Source: an uncultured Rhodospirillales bacterium (lineage in GTDB: Bacteria; Pseudomonadota; Alphaproteobacteria; CALMVH01). From it: 7,821 nucleotides of DNA. The stretch spans positions 1 to 7,821 of the forward strand of contig CALMVH010000192.1 of assembly GCA_937873165.1 (NCBI GenBank), read 5' to 3'. The translations under genes were made by a program, and so were the position numbers. The stretch's first letter is position 1. Each line of letters begins with the position of its first letter. Shown here piece by piece: positions 1 to 6,367 of this stretch. Below the pieces are notes generated by a model. The model was not told the DNA's origin and did not search any database. It saw only the letters and a program-made list of their open reading frames with translations.

Positions 1-457
1 GGATTTGCTCGAACATCAGCTTGGTCCAGCCATAGGGATTTTTTGGCTGCTTCGGGTGATCCTCGGGGATTGGAACGGTTACCGGCTCGCCATACACGGC
101 GGCGGTGGAGGAAAACACGAACGCCGTCACCCCGTTGGCGCTGAGCGTGCGCAGGAAGGAGGTCTTGGCGGAAGCGTTATTGTCATAGAACTTCAGCGGG
201 TCACGAACAGACTCGGCAACCTCGATCGATCCCGCCAAGTCGATAACAGCTCGTATGCTATGTTCCCGAACGGCCTGCGCGACCACGGAAGTGTCGGTAA
301 CGGCGGCGCGATAGAACGGTCCCCAGCCGACGAAATCCTGCTTGCCCGCGGACAGATCATCGAGCACCACCGGCTTGTAGCCTGCCCCATCCAGCGCTTT
401 CGCGACATGAGAGCCTATGTAACCGGCGCCGCCGGCAACCAGAACGGCATCGGACAT
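1..457 (-). CDS. galE: UDP-glucose 4-epimerase GalE, N-terminal part (truncated by window edge)
   Basis: Interconverts UDP-glucose and UDP-galactose in the cytoplasm, feeding galactose use and galactose-containing surface glycans. The first 152 codons are present and the frame runs off the left edge. Visible features are the NAD-binding Rossmann glycine motif GGAGYIG at residues 9-15, the acidic end of beta-2 (LDDLS, 32-36), the AGSIEVAESV segment near 75-84, the substrate-binding SSTAAVYG at 116-123 (T118 at the position of E. coli Ser124), and the SDR catalytic pair Y142-x3-K146 in NPYGWTK. These make an extended SDR of the GalE type; another NDP-sugar epimerase of that family is the main alternative. 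The ATG is preceded by AAGGG at 467-471, which overlaps the stop codon of the small gene just upstream. The two genes are 12 nt apart and probably cotranscribed from the sigma-54 promoter at 715-730. Confidence 0.93.
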   Translation of the reverse strand, partial: MSDAVLVAGGAGYIGSHVAKALDGAGYKPVVLDDLSAGKQDFVGWGPFYRAAVTDTSVVAQAVREHSIRAVIDLAGSIEVAESVRDPLKFYDNNASAKTSFLRTLSANGVTAFVFSSTAAVYGEPVTVPIPEDHPKQPKNPYGWTKLMFEQI

Positions 458-469
458 GACAAATGACCC

Positions 470-649
470 TTAAACGAGAATATCGATGCTGTTGTCCGGA
501 TGGCTTGAGGCACGCGGCGAGGCTGCCGGCTTGGCAGGCTGCCTATCCTGGGACAGCTCGGGATGTTTGTTCAAGACCGCCAGGTGCGCGCCTTGGGCGA
601 CGCTCTGCTGCATCATCAGAGTCTGCGGTTGTGTCTGGGCGATCTGCAT
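470..649 (-). CDS. Small YjfB-like putative motility protein (59 aa)
   Basis: A short gene with a good start: ATG at 649 with CGGAG six bases upstream (656-660), ending in TAA. The product begins MQIAQTQPQT, has a polar, glutamine-rich amphipathic stretch and an AVLNK segment near residues 24-28. A proline/alanine/serine-rich linker follows, and the chain ends HPDNSIDILV. This layout (M-x-I-A start, Q-rich helix, a lysine after a short hydrophobic run, and a C-terminal HP...N.ID..V tail) is what I recall of the YjfB-type putative motility protein family, whose biochemical role is unknown. The match is by eye and the protein is short, so the family call is tentative, but the gene itself is well supported by its RBS, by the sigma-54 promoter 66 nt upstream of the start, and by tight coupling to galE. 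There is no signal peptide or membrane segment. A flagellum-related role is inferred from promoter type and neighbourhood. Confidence 0.68.
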   Translation of the reverse strand: MQIAQTQPQTLMMQQSVAQGAHLAVLNKHPELSQDRQPAKPAASPRASSHPDNSIDILV

Positions 650-655
650 AGGGTG

Positions 656-660
656 CTCCG
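656..660 (-). promoter_or_regulatory. Ribosome binding site of the small motility-like gene
   Basis: CGGAG on the minus strand, six bases before the ATG at 649. It fixes the start of the 59-residue gene and favours translation from that codon over the internal ATG pair at codons 12-13. Confidence 0.6.
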
Positions 661-714
661 TGTATCAGCCTGCCGCGCAATTGCAAGCCTGTCGTCGAGG
701 ATTGGACAAGTCGA

Positions 715-730
715 TGCAAATTCCACGCCA
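715..730 (-). promoter_or_regulatory. Sigma-54 (RpoN) -24/-12 promoter
   Basis: Minus-strand TGGCGTGGAATTTGCA. Against the RpoN consensus TGGCACGrNNNTTGCW, all positions agree except two (AC replaced by GT). The invariant GG (728-729) and GC (716-717) are separated by exactly ten bases, as required. Transcription would start near position 705, giving an untranslated leader of roughly 55 nt before the ATG at 649. Sigma-54 promoters need an enhancer-binding activator; FlbD-like or other flagellar activators serve this role in many alphaproteobacteria. I see no clear activator site in the usual upstream range, which would fall near the 3' end of the ASCH gene. No other promoter candidate in this intergenic stretch is as good. 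Confidence 0.75.
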
Positions 731-811
731 GAATATCGGCAAATTATGGTTACATTTTGTTTACCGTGATTGAACATCCAAAATCTGGAAATGATCCCTG
801 CCGTCTTCGAT

Positions 812-1267
812 TCAGCGCACAATCTTGAAGGTAAAAGCCAGGATATCGGGATTGCGGTTCCAGGAGTCCGCGCCGTGCAGCTGCGACCACAGCGTCTGGT
901 AACTCGCCACCGGATCGTTCGTCGCCGCAACACCTTCCGCTTCGGCATCCGCCCGGTCGATCTCGTACAGTCTTTGCCGCCTGATCGCGGTCACCTGCAA
1001 GGTCAAGCGGCTGAGGCGACGCGGCATGCACAGGCTGGTTTTCATGACCCCCCAGCGCACGGGCGTATCGGCGACATAGGGGGACAATCCCGGCGCAGGA
1101 TCGCGCCAGACATTTTCCTTGACCCACAGGAAGCAGGGCTCCTCCTGCTCGAAGCGGCCGATAAAGCCATCCCAGCCACGAGCATCCTTGCGGCGGGTCT
1201 GGGTCTTCGTGCCGTCCAGCAAAGCCCGCACCATGGGCGCAGAAAAAATGATGGGGCGCTCAGCCAT
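812..1267 (-). CDS. ASCH/PUA-like domain protein of phage type (151 aa)
   Basis: The product resembles small ASCH-type proteins often encoded in phages and prophages. The N-terminal IIFSAPMVRALLDGTKTQTRR (residues 6-26) carries the characteristic L-x-G-x-KTQTRR signature. LWVKENVW follows at 47-54, a KTSLCMPRRLSRLTLQVT strand region at 76-93, an acidic ID.ADAEAEGV helix at 103-113, and W127/W136 with a C-terminal beta strand. ASCH domains have a PUA-like fold and are thought to bind RNA or modified nucleotides; the exact activity of this subgroup is not known to me. The ATG at 1267 is chosen because it overlaps the stop of the upstream DUF5131 gene by 8 nt (ATGGCTGA), a translational-coupling arrangement, and because homology begins immediately after it. 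The frame stays open a further 88 codons upstream, but that part is composition-driven and lies inside the DUF5131 gene. No terminator is evident after its stop. Confidence 0.8.
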   Translation of the reverse strand: MAERPIIFSAPMVRALLDGTKTQTRRKDARGWDGFIGRFEQEEPCFLWVKENVWRDPAPGLSPYVADTPVRWGVMKTSLCMPRRLSRLTLQVTAIRRQRLYEIDRADAEAEGVAATNDPVASYQTLWSQLHGADSWNRNPDILAFTFKIVR

Positions 1268-2108
1268 TCCTGTCGATCGGCCAAGCGATCGGCAACTCGT
1301 CCCACGTACGGCCGTCAAGCATGCGCCCGGCCGTGCGCTTGCCGTAGCGGTTGACGCCGTGCGGCTCGTGGCTGCGGTAAAGTTTACCGGGTATGCCATG
1401 CTCGGCCGGACCCCACTCGCCCCATTGCTTGAAGAAGAATCGGGTGCCCGTTGCCTGGCATTGTTCGCGCAGGGACCTGATCCAAGCAGGATGCGGCGGC
1501 CTTGCCTCCGGCCCGCTCTCCCCGCCTGCAATCACCCAATCCGGTCCACAGTCCGCGGCGAGCCACGATGCGATATCGATCCCCTCCAGAAGCGGCTCGC
1601 AACTGAGAAAGCGGATGGCGGCCCGCGTGCGCATCAGGGGCGGAATGCGCTCGTCCGCGCGCGCCTGATCCTCGACGGATACGCCCAGCCACAGGTTCGG
1701 CAGCACGTCCCCTGTGTGGGCCGCCATGTACGCCTCCATCCGGTCCGCGCGCTTGGTCAGCACCTGGAAAACGTGACGACCGGCGCGTCCCATCACGTTG
1801 AAAATCCGGTCGATAGTCTCGTCCGCCACGGCTTCGTGGAACAGGTCGCTCATGGAATTGACGAAGATCCGCCTGGGTTTTTGCCAGCCAAGCGGTGCGT
1901 TCAGCATGCGCTCGTTCAGCGCGATCTTGCCCGTCCAGACCGCATGGCCGTTCACGCCGTGCGTCAGGCCCTTGTACAGCGCCGTGCCGGTGTAGCGATG
2001 CGCCAGCTTCATCGCATAACAATTGGTGCAGCCGGGCGACACGATCGAACAGCCCGACAAGGGATTCCAGGTAGCGTCCGTCCACTCGATGCCGGTCCTG
2101 TCGGGCAA
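1260..2108 (-). CDS. DUF5131 (phage Gp37/Gp68 family) three-cysteine, radical-SAM-like protein
   Basis: A complete 282-residue member of the phage Gp37/Gp68 family (DUF5131). Landmarks in order are IEWTDATWNP (7-16), the three-cysteine motif C20-x6-C27-x2-C30 followed by YA, NSMSDLFH (84-91), LTKRADRM (117-124), LWLGVSVED (139-147), SCEPLL (169-174), AGGESG (194-199), FFFKQWG (224-230) and the C-terminal GRMLDGRTWDELP block. The cysteine motif and its context recall the iron-sulfur site of radical SAM proteins such as spore photoproduct lyase relatives, so an iron-sulfur, SAM-dependent reaction on nucleic acid is plausible but unproven. TTG at 2108 is chosen as start: AAAGGAG sits five bases upstream and family homology begins right after it. 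The frame could extend to 2165, but that would overlap the end of radC with an unrelated sequence. It overlaps the ASCH gene downstream. Confidence 0.88.
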   Translation of the reverse strand: MPDRTGIEWTDATWNPLSGCSIVSPGCTNCYAMKLAHRYTGTALYKGLTHGVNGHAVWTGKIALNERMLNAPLGWQKPRRIFVNSMSDLFHEAVADETIDRIFNVMGRAGRHVFQVLTKRADRMEAYMAAHTGDVLPNLWLGVSVEDQARADERIPPLMRTRAAIRFLSCEPLLEGIDIASWLAADCGPDWVIAGGESGPEARPPHPAWIRSLREQCQATGTRFFFKQWGEWGPAEHGIPGKLYRSHEPHGVNRYGKRTAGRMLDGRTWDELPIAWPIDRNG

Positions 2109-2113
2109 GGAAT

Positions 2114-2120
2114 CTCCTTT
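2114..2120 (-). promoter_or_regulatory. Strong ribosome binding site overlapping the radC stop codon
   Basis: Minus-strand AAAGGAG, with its first two bases inside the TAA of radC, placed five bases before a TTG. It decides the start of the DUF5131 gene and suggests translational coupling between radC and that gene. Confidence 0.7.
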
Positions 2121-2805
2121 AAAGCAATTCCAGCGACTTGAAGCTGGTGGTGCCGGAACGTCCAACGATCAGATGGTCATGGACGACAACCCCGACCGGT
2201 TGAAGAGCCCGCACGATGTCCTTTGTCATCTCGATATCGGCGCGGCTGGGCGTCGGGTCGCCGCTCGGATGGTTGTGCACAAGGATAAGCGCGGTGGCGC
2301 CCACTTCAAGAGCCCGCCGGACGACCTCGCGCGGGTAGACCGGCGTGTGGTCGATGGTGCCGCTTTGCTGCATCTCGTCGGCGATCAGGTGGTTGCGCTT
2401 GTCGAGAAACAGCAGGCGGAAATACTCGATCTGCCTGTGCGCCATGTCAGCGGCAAGGTAATCCTGCAATCGTTGCCACGAGTTTAGGATCGGCCGGTCG
2501 GTGGCCTGCTGCCGCAACAGGCGCAGCGATCCCGCCTGGACCAGCTTCAGCGCCGCAATCGTACCGGGCCCCACCCCTTCAACGCCCGCGAGGTCGGTCT
2601 GGCTGGCGGATACAACCCCGGCGAAGTCGCGGAAGCGCTTCAGGAGGCTCTTTGCCAGCGGCTTCACGTCGCGGCGCGGAATGGCGATCGTCAGCAACAG
2701 TTCCAGCAACTCGTAATCGGCAAAGCCAGTGCCCTCGGTCGTCAGGAACCGCTCCCGCAAGCGCTGGCGGTGTCCTGCGTGATCGGGGGGCTCGTCATTG
2801 TCCAT
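2119..2805 (-). CDS. radC: RadC family JAMM/MPN-domain protein
   Basis: A 228-residue RadC-type protein, the usual length. An N-terminal helix-hairpin-helix-like region (about residues 10-100) includes LAGVEGVGPGTIAALK at 72-87. The MPN+/JAMM domain covers roughly 103-228. The metal-site residues are all present: E144, and H177-N-H179-PSGD-x2-PS-x2-D190. The domain closes with the VVVHDHLIVG strand (206-215). The family was named for a DNA repair phenotype later assigned to another gene, so its function is uncertain; metal-dependent hydrolase activity on protein or DNA is possible. The start ATG has no good Shine-Dalgarno sequence. Upstream, map ends 64 nt away; downstream, the DUF5131 gene is tightly coupled. 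That coupling makes a role in DNA or nucleic acid processing with the two phage-type genes conceivable. Confidence 0.93.
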   Translation of the reverse strand: MDNDEPPDHAGHRQRLRERFLTTEGTGFADYELLELLLTIAIPRRDVKPLAKSLLKRFRDFAGVVSASQTDLAGVEGVGPGTIAALKLVQAGSLRLLRQQATDRPILNSWQRLQDYLAADMAHRQIEYFRLLFLDKRNHLIADEMQQSGTIDHTPVYPREVVRRALEVGATALILVHNHPSGDPTPSRADIEMTKDIVRALQPVGVVVHDHLIVGRSGTTSFKSLELL

Positions 2806-2869
2806 CGGACACTGTTAGACCGAGTTACCAAATCATCAAAGCATCACGGACCGGCTCTGTGAGGATCCG

Positions 2870-3688
2870 TTACACATCCGACTGTCTGGAAAGCTTGTAA
2901 GGCGGCTTTGTATGCCCCGCTGGCGACAGGGTGAATATCTCCACCCCGGTCTCGGTCACCCCCACGCAATGCTCGAACTGTGCCGACAGGGACCGGTCGC
3001 GGGTCACAGCGGTCCAGCCGTCGGCTAAAATCTTCACGTCGTAATGCCCGGCGTTCACCATCGGTTCGATGGTAAAGATCATGCCTGGCTCCAACCGCAC
3101 GCCCCTGCCCGGCTTGCCGTAATGCAGGACGGACGGCGCGGAGTGGAACACCTGCCCGACCCCATGGCCGCAAAAGTCGCGCACGACCGAAAACCGCTGC
3201 CGCTCCACGAAGGACTGGATGGCATGGCCTACGTCGCCCAGCGTTGCACCGGGCTTGACGGCTGCAACGCCCAGCATCAGGGATTGATACGTCACCTCGA
3301 CCAGCCGGCGCGCCTTTACGGAAACGTTTTCACCGACAAGGTACATGCGGCTGGTATCGCCGTACCAGCCGTCGAGGATCACCGTCACGTCGATGTTGAC
3401 GATGTCACCATCCTCCAGGCGCTTTTCACTGGGGATGCCGTGGCACACGATATGGTTTGCCGAGATGCAGGTGGCTTTGGGGTAGCCCCGGTATCCCAGG
3501 CAGGCAGGCGTCGAGCCGTGATCGCGCATGAACTCTTCGCACAGGAAATCCAACTGCTCGGTCACCGCCCCAGGCACCACGAAAGGCGCGATGTAGTCCA
3601 GCACTTCCGCCGCCAGGCGCCCCGCACGCCGCATGGCGGCAAACGCATCGGGGCCATGCAGCACGATATCGTCAGGCGCGCCGTTCAA
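2870..3688 (-). CDS. map: Type I methionine aminopeptidase
   Basis: Removes the initiator methionine from nascent proteins in the cytoplasm. With the start chosen here (272 aa) the five metal ligands are D100 (NID), D111 (YGDTSR), H175 (CGHGVG), E208 (TIEP) and E239 (QFEH). H83 in VCHGIP is the substrate-contacting histidine. All run a constant 3-4 residues beyond E. coli Map numbering, which supports this start. It is a TTG with a weak GGA about six bases before it, 25 nt after the preceding stop. The frame is open to another TTG at 3745, which would overlap the preceding gene by 32 nt and add 19 unmatched residues; the first ATG (3634) would cut into conserved sequence. It is the short bacterial form with no N-terminal zinc-finger extension, and it has a polar tail after the catalytic fold ending LSRQSDV. 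Confidence 0.95.
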   Translation of the reverse strand: MNGAPDDIVLHGPDAFAAMRRAGRLAAEVLDYIAPFVVPGAVTEQLDFLCEEFMRDHGSTPACLGYRGYPKATCISANHIVCHGIPSEKRLEDGDIVNIDVTVILDGWYGDTSRMYLVGENVSVKARRLVEVTYQSLMLGVAAVKPGATLGDVGHAIQSFVERQRFSVVRDFCGHGVGQVFHSAPSVLHYGKPGRGVRLEPGMIFTIEPMVNAGHYDVKILADGWTAVTRDRSLSAQFEHCVGVTETGVEIFTLSPAGHTKPPYKLSRQSDV

Positions 3689-3713
3689 GTCCGATCCAAT
3701 TGTGCAGGCGAAG

Positions 3714-5567
3714 TCATGACCAGTATATGAAGCCGCGCGGCGCAATTGAAAAGTCCCGCAGGTTCAACGGCCGCACGGGCGGAGGGGCGGCAGCCGCCAG
3801 CGTGCGCTGGTACGACAGGGTCACCATGTCATCGTTGGCGATGCGGGCTATTTTATCAGCTGGCTTGTTGGCGATTTTGCCCACGATACGGCCCAGCCAC
3901 GCCGCCTGCACCGCGGCATCGGCCGGAACCCACCTGGACGGTTGTCCGCGCGCCTTCAACGCTCCATCGACCGGATCGAGACCAGCGGCTGCCAGCTTTT
4001 GCCAATGGCCGAACAAGGCCCGTTCGGAGCGTATGAACAACTCGTCCCGGCCCATGGTGTCGGCTCGCACGCCCTGCTGCAATCGGCTGGCGATATCCGA
4101 GAGATACTCGGCGGGAAACGCTGCGATCGGGGCGCGCAACCCCGCATCGACCAGCTTTCGGGAGGCCGCGACGGCAGTCTGGCCGGGGCTCGCCTGCATG
4201 AACCCGGTCATTGCCAGAAACAGATGCTCTGTCGACGTCCGGCGTGCATTGCCCGGCACATGCAGCGCTTGCGCGTGGGCCTCGGCAAAGGCCTGGAGCA
4301 AACCCGAGCCTGACCGCAGTCCATCCGGCAAGACAATCACCGGTACCGCCGGATCCTGAACGGGCGCTACTGGAGCCTGACTCAAGGTGCCCGGATCGTG
4401 AACCCAGGCAAACAGGCGGGTCACCGGCCGCAACCAGGCGTTCATTAACGACGGCTGCTCCGGAGTCGCGGCCGGGGCTGCCGGCATTCGGAAATCGGGC
4501 CGCTCCGAACGCGCGGAAGTCAGTTTCACGACCCGTCCGGCAAAGGCGAGATAGGCGCTTGCCGCGCCTGGCATCAGCCCGGACATCCTGTCGCTATCCA
4601 GATTGAAGCGCGCACGTTTCAGGTAGTTAACCCCGTCGCTGGAAACGATGCCGGCGATGGATGCGTGGCTGGCGTTGTCGCGCGTCATCAGGGTTCGGAG
4701 TACCCCTTCCGAACCACTGGCGCCGTGACCCGCAACAGATAAGGCGGGGCCGAACACGTTCTGGAGCAGCGCGCGGTCAGCATCGGCCAGTATCTGTTCG
4801 TTATCGTAATACGCGCGAAATACGGTGCGCGAAAATCGCGACCAGCGGCCGGTGTAGGCATGCGGCATCGCGGCGACGGCGGCCTTGGCAGCCTCGGGGT
4901 ACAGTTGCGCGAACAGTTCGGCGACTGGCGGCCTGAAGCGGTGGGGTGGATCGTCGGGCCGGTCCATTCCCACCTCGGCCACGAAGCGCGCATCCGCGAC
5001 GGTTCCGGACGCTTCCAGGGCGCGATCTATTTTCGTCGCGGAACGCAGGGTGTGCGTCGCGTCCCGCCGCAACCCGTTTCCGTGATCCTCGGCATGCTTC
5101 ATTTCCTGAATCAGGGCGAGGCTTAGCAGAGCCGGCTTGACCGTTGGATCGGGCGACAAGCGGATCAACCGATTTTCATAATCGCACAGGGCGCAGGTAG
5201 AAAACGCCTGGGTCGAGGCGCGGTCGAACACGATCCGGTATCCGCTTGCCTTCGTGGCCTTCAGCAGGCGCCGGCCTTCTTGGCTTTGCGCCACAAACAG
5301 AAGACCTGTATCGAGCCGCTGCCGGAGGCGCTCGTTTTCTGCCTCGAATGCGAAGCGGCTTGCCAAACCAGTCGATGAAGGACGCTCGCCCTTGTACCCC
5401 GGCAGAACCCCGGCATAGTCCGGCACCTCCTCCGCGGCGAGGGCGAAGAACAGGCCAGGCTTCCAGCCGCCCGCCACCCTCTCGCCAGCAGCGTCGACCA
5501 CGACCCTGCCGTATGATGGGGTCCGAACGGATGTCGGGAACCATGACGTATAGATTTCAGGGGCCAT
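3714..5567 (-). CDS. Uncharacterised 617-residue protein with a degenerate HExxH-like motif (possible DUF6782-type)
   Basis: A large protein I do not recognise with certainty, lying between flgH and map. Residues about 75-220 look like a putative metallopeptidase domain: CALCDY near 125-130, a strand NRLIRLSP, then the helix ALIQEMKHAEDHGNG (151-165). A second helix follows with RALEASGTVADARFVAEV (182-199). The first histidine of a canonical HExxH is glutamine here (QEMKH, 154-158), so zinc catalysis is doubtful unless the family uses another ligand. This pattern reminds me of the DUF6782 putative metallopeptidases, not verified. The remaining 400 residues are mixed helical with a proline/alanine-rich linker near 360-372 and 397-410, and the C-terminus ends FIYWS. 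No signal peptide or membrane helix is visible, so it is probably cytoplasmic. ATG at 5567 lacks a clear RBS; it lies 37 nt after flgH, with a small hairpin in the gap. A flagellum-related role is only suggested by position. Confidence 0.78.
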   Translation of the reverse strand: MAPEIYTSWFPTSVRTPSYGRVVVDAAGERVAGGWKPGLFFALAAEEVPDYAGVLPGYKGERPSSTGLASRFAFEAENERLRQRLDTGLLFVAQSQEGRRLLKATKASGYRIVFDRASTQAFSTCALCDYENRLIRLSPDPTVKPALLSLALIQEMKHAEDHGNGLRRDATHTLRSATKIDRALEASGTVADARFVAEVGMDRPDDPPHRFRPPVAELFAQLYPEAAKAAVAAMPHAYTGRWSRFSRTVFRAYYDNEQILADADRALLQNVFGPALSVAGHGASGSEGVLRTLMTRDNASHASIAGIVSSDGVNYLKRARFNLDSDRMSGLMPGAASAYLAFAGRVVKLTSARSERPDFRMPAAPAATPEQPSLMNAWLRPVTRLFAWVHDPGTLSQAPVAPVQDPAVPVIVLPDGLRSGSGLLQAFAEAHAQALHVPGNARRTSTEHLFLAMTGFMQASPGQTAVAASRKLVDAGLRAPIAAFPAEYLSDIASRLQQGVRADTMGRDELFIRSERALFGHWQKLAAAGLDPVDGALKARGQPSRWVPADAAVQAAWLGRIVGKIANKPADKIARIANDDMVTLSYQRTLAAAAPPPVRPLNLRDFSIAPRGFIYWS

Positions 5568-5588
5568 ACATCGATCGTATACCCGTCG

Positions 5589-5604
5589 GCTTCACACCTG
5601 AAGC
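5589..5604 (-). other. Small perfect hairpin directly after flgH
   Basis: Minus-strand GCTTCA-GGTG-TGAAGC: a six-pair perfect stem with a four-base loop, starting immediately after the flgH TAA. No U-run follows, so it is not a standard intrinsic terminator. It could protect the 3' end of the upstream message or attenuate expression of the 617-residue gene. It may also be chance. Confidence 0.35.
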
Positions 5605-6354
5605 TTAGAACGGGAACAATATGTCCAGCAGCTGATGGCCCCAGCGCGGCTGCTGCACATCCATCAGCTGGCCACGGCCCGCATAGGTAATTCTTGCCTC
5701 GGCGATCTTGTCGTAGGTGATCGTATCGTCGTTCGCGATGTCTTCAGGCCGCACGATGCCGGTGATCCCGATCTGGCGCATCTCGAAATTGATCAGGGTT
5801 TCCTGCTTGCCCGAGATCACGAGGTTGCCGTTCGGCAGAATCTGGATGACCTCGGCGCCGACGCGGGTGGTAACGGTGTCGGTGCGCTGTACCTTGCCGA
5901 CGCTTGCCATGCTTTGCGCACTGGGCAGGTCGATGGCATTGGTCACATTGGCGCCCGCGAGCAGCCTGGAACTCTGCGCGCCCAGCAATCCATTGATGTT
6001 CGCCACATCCGTCGTGGTGCGGTTGCGCGTGGTTTCGTTATCGGTGTTCGCCTGATCGTTGATAGTCACGACCACGGTCAGGATGTCGCCAATGGCGCGG
6101 GCGCGCTGGTCTTTCAGGAACGAGCGCATGCCCGACTGCCACAGCGAGTTCGCCTGCCGGATCTCAGGACGCGGCGCTGGCATCGGCATGCTGACGGGCA
6201 CATAGCCCGGCTGCTTCTGCGGGTTTGTCGTCGCGGAAAAGCTGGGCTGCTGGTCGAGGTGATCGAACTGATCCTGCACACCGCTGCAGGCGCACAGGCT
6301 GGCGGAGGCCATCAAGGACAGTGTGACGAAGCGCAGGATACGTGGCTTGTTCAT
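5605..6354 (-). CDS. flgH: Flagellar L-ring lipoprotein FlgH
   Basis: Builds the L ring of the flagellar basal body in the outer membrane. The 249-residue product has a lipoprotein signal: a basic MNKPRILR start, a hydrophobic run, and lipobox LCAC with C23 as the likely lipidated cysteine (C21 is a weaker alternative). The mature protein carries the FlgH hallmarks SLWQSGMRSFLKDQRARAIG (70-89) and DILTVVV (90-96), LPNGNLVISGKQ (173-184), GIVRPEDI (199-206), ITYAGRG (222-228) and the C-terminal PRWGHQLLDILFPF. AAGGA at the end of flgA (6364-6368) is nine bases before the ATG, and flgA is 13 nt upstream, so the two are cotranscribed. In many bacteria flgI follows flgH; it does not here. Confidence 0.97.
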   Translation of the reverse strand: MNKPRILRFVTLSLMASASLCACSGVQDQFDHLDQQPSFSATTNPQKQPGYVPVSMPMPAPRPEIRQANSLWQSGMRSFLKDQRARAIGDILTVVVTINDQANTDNETTRNRTTTDVANINGLLGAQSSRLLAGANVTNAIDLPSAQSMASVGKVQRTDTVTTRVGAEVIQILPNGNLVISGKQETLINFEMRQIGITGIVRPEDIANDDTITYDKIAEARITYAGRGQLMDVQQPRWGHQLLDILFPF

Positions 6355-6367
6355 GATCCGGGTTCCT

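Noticed and set aside
193..408. Minus-strand open frame of 71 codons inside galE
   Set aside because: Out-of-frame shadow of galE, whose own frame carries the NAD-binding and catalytic motifs.
748..765. Partial dyad GGT...ACC upstream of the sigma-54 promoter
   Set aside because: Only the outer bases pair well, and it sits about 50 bases before the expected transcript start, too close for a typical enhancer-binding activator site.
1268..1531. N-terminal extension of the ASCH gene by 88 codons
   Set aside because: The added residues are low-complexity, lie inside the DUF5131 gene, and the family similarity begins exactly at the ATG at 1267.
812..2108. A prophage remnant as explanation for the two phage-type genes
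   Set aside because: No integrase, structural genes, tRNA or direct repeats flank them within the window, and they are translationally coupled to each other and to radC. Wider context could still change this.
1119..2141. Long plus-strand open frame opposite the DUF5131 and ASCH genes (340 codons)
   Set aside because: Antisense shadow: low-complexity composition and no family features, while the minus strand carries two clear protein families over the same bases.
2846..2870. Imperfect hairpin between map and radC (ACGGACC against GGATCCGT)
   Set aside because: The stem has a bulged base, a ten-base loop and no U-run after it, so I do not call it a terminator.
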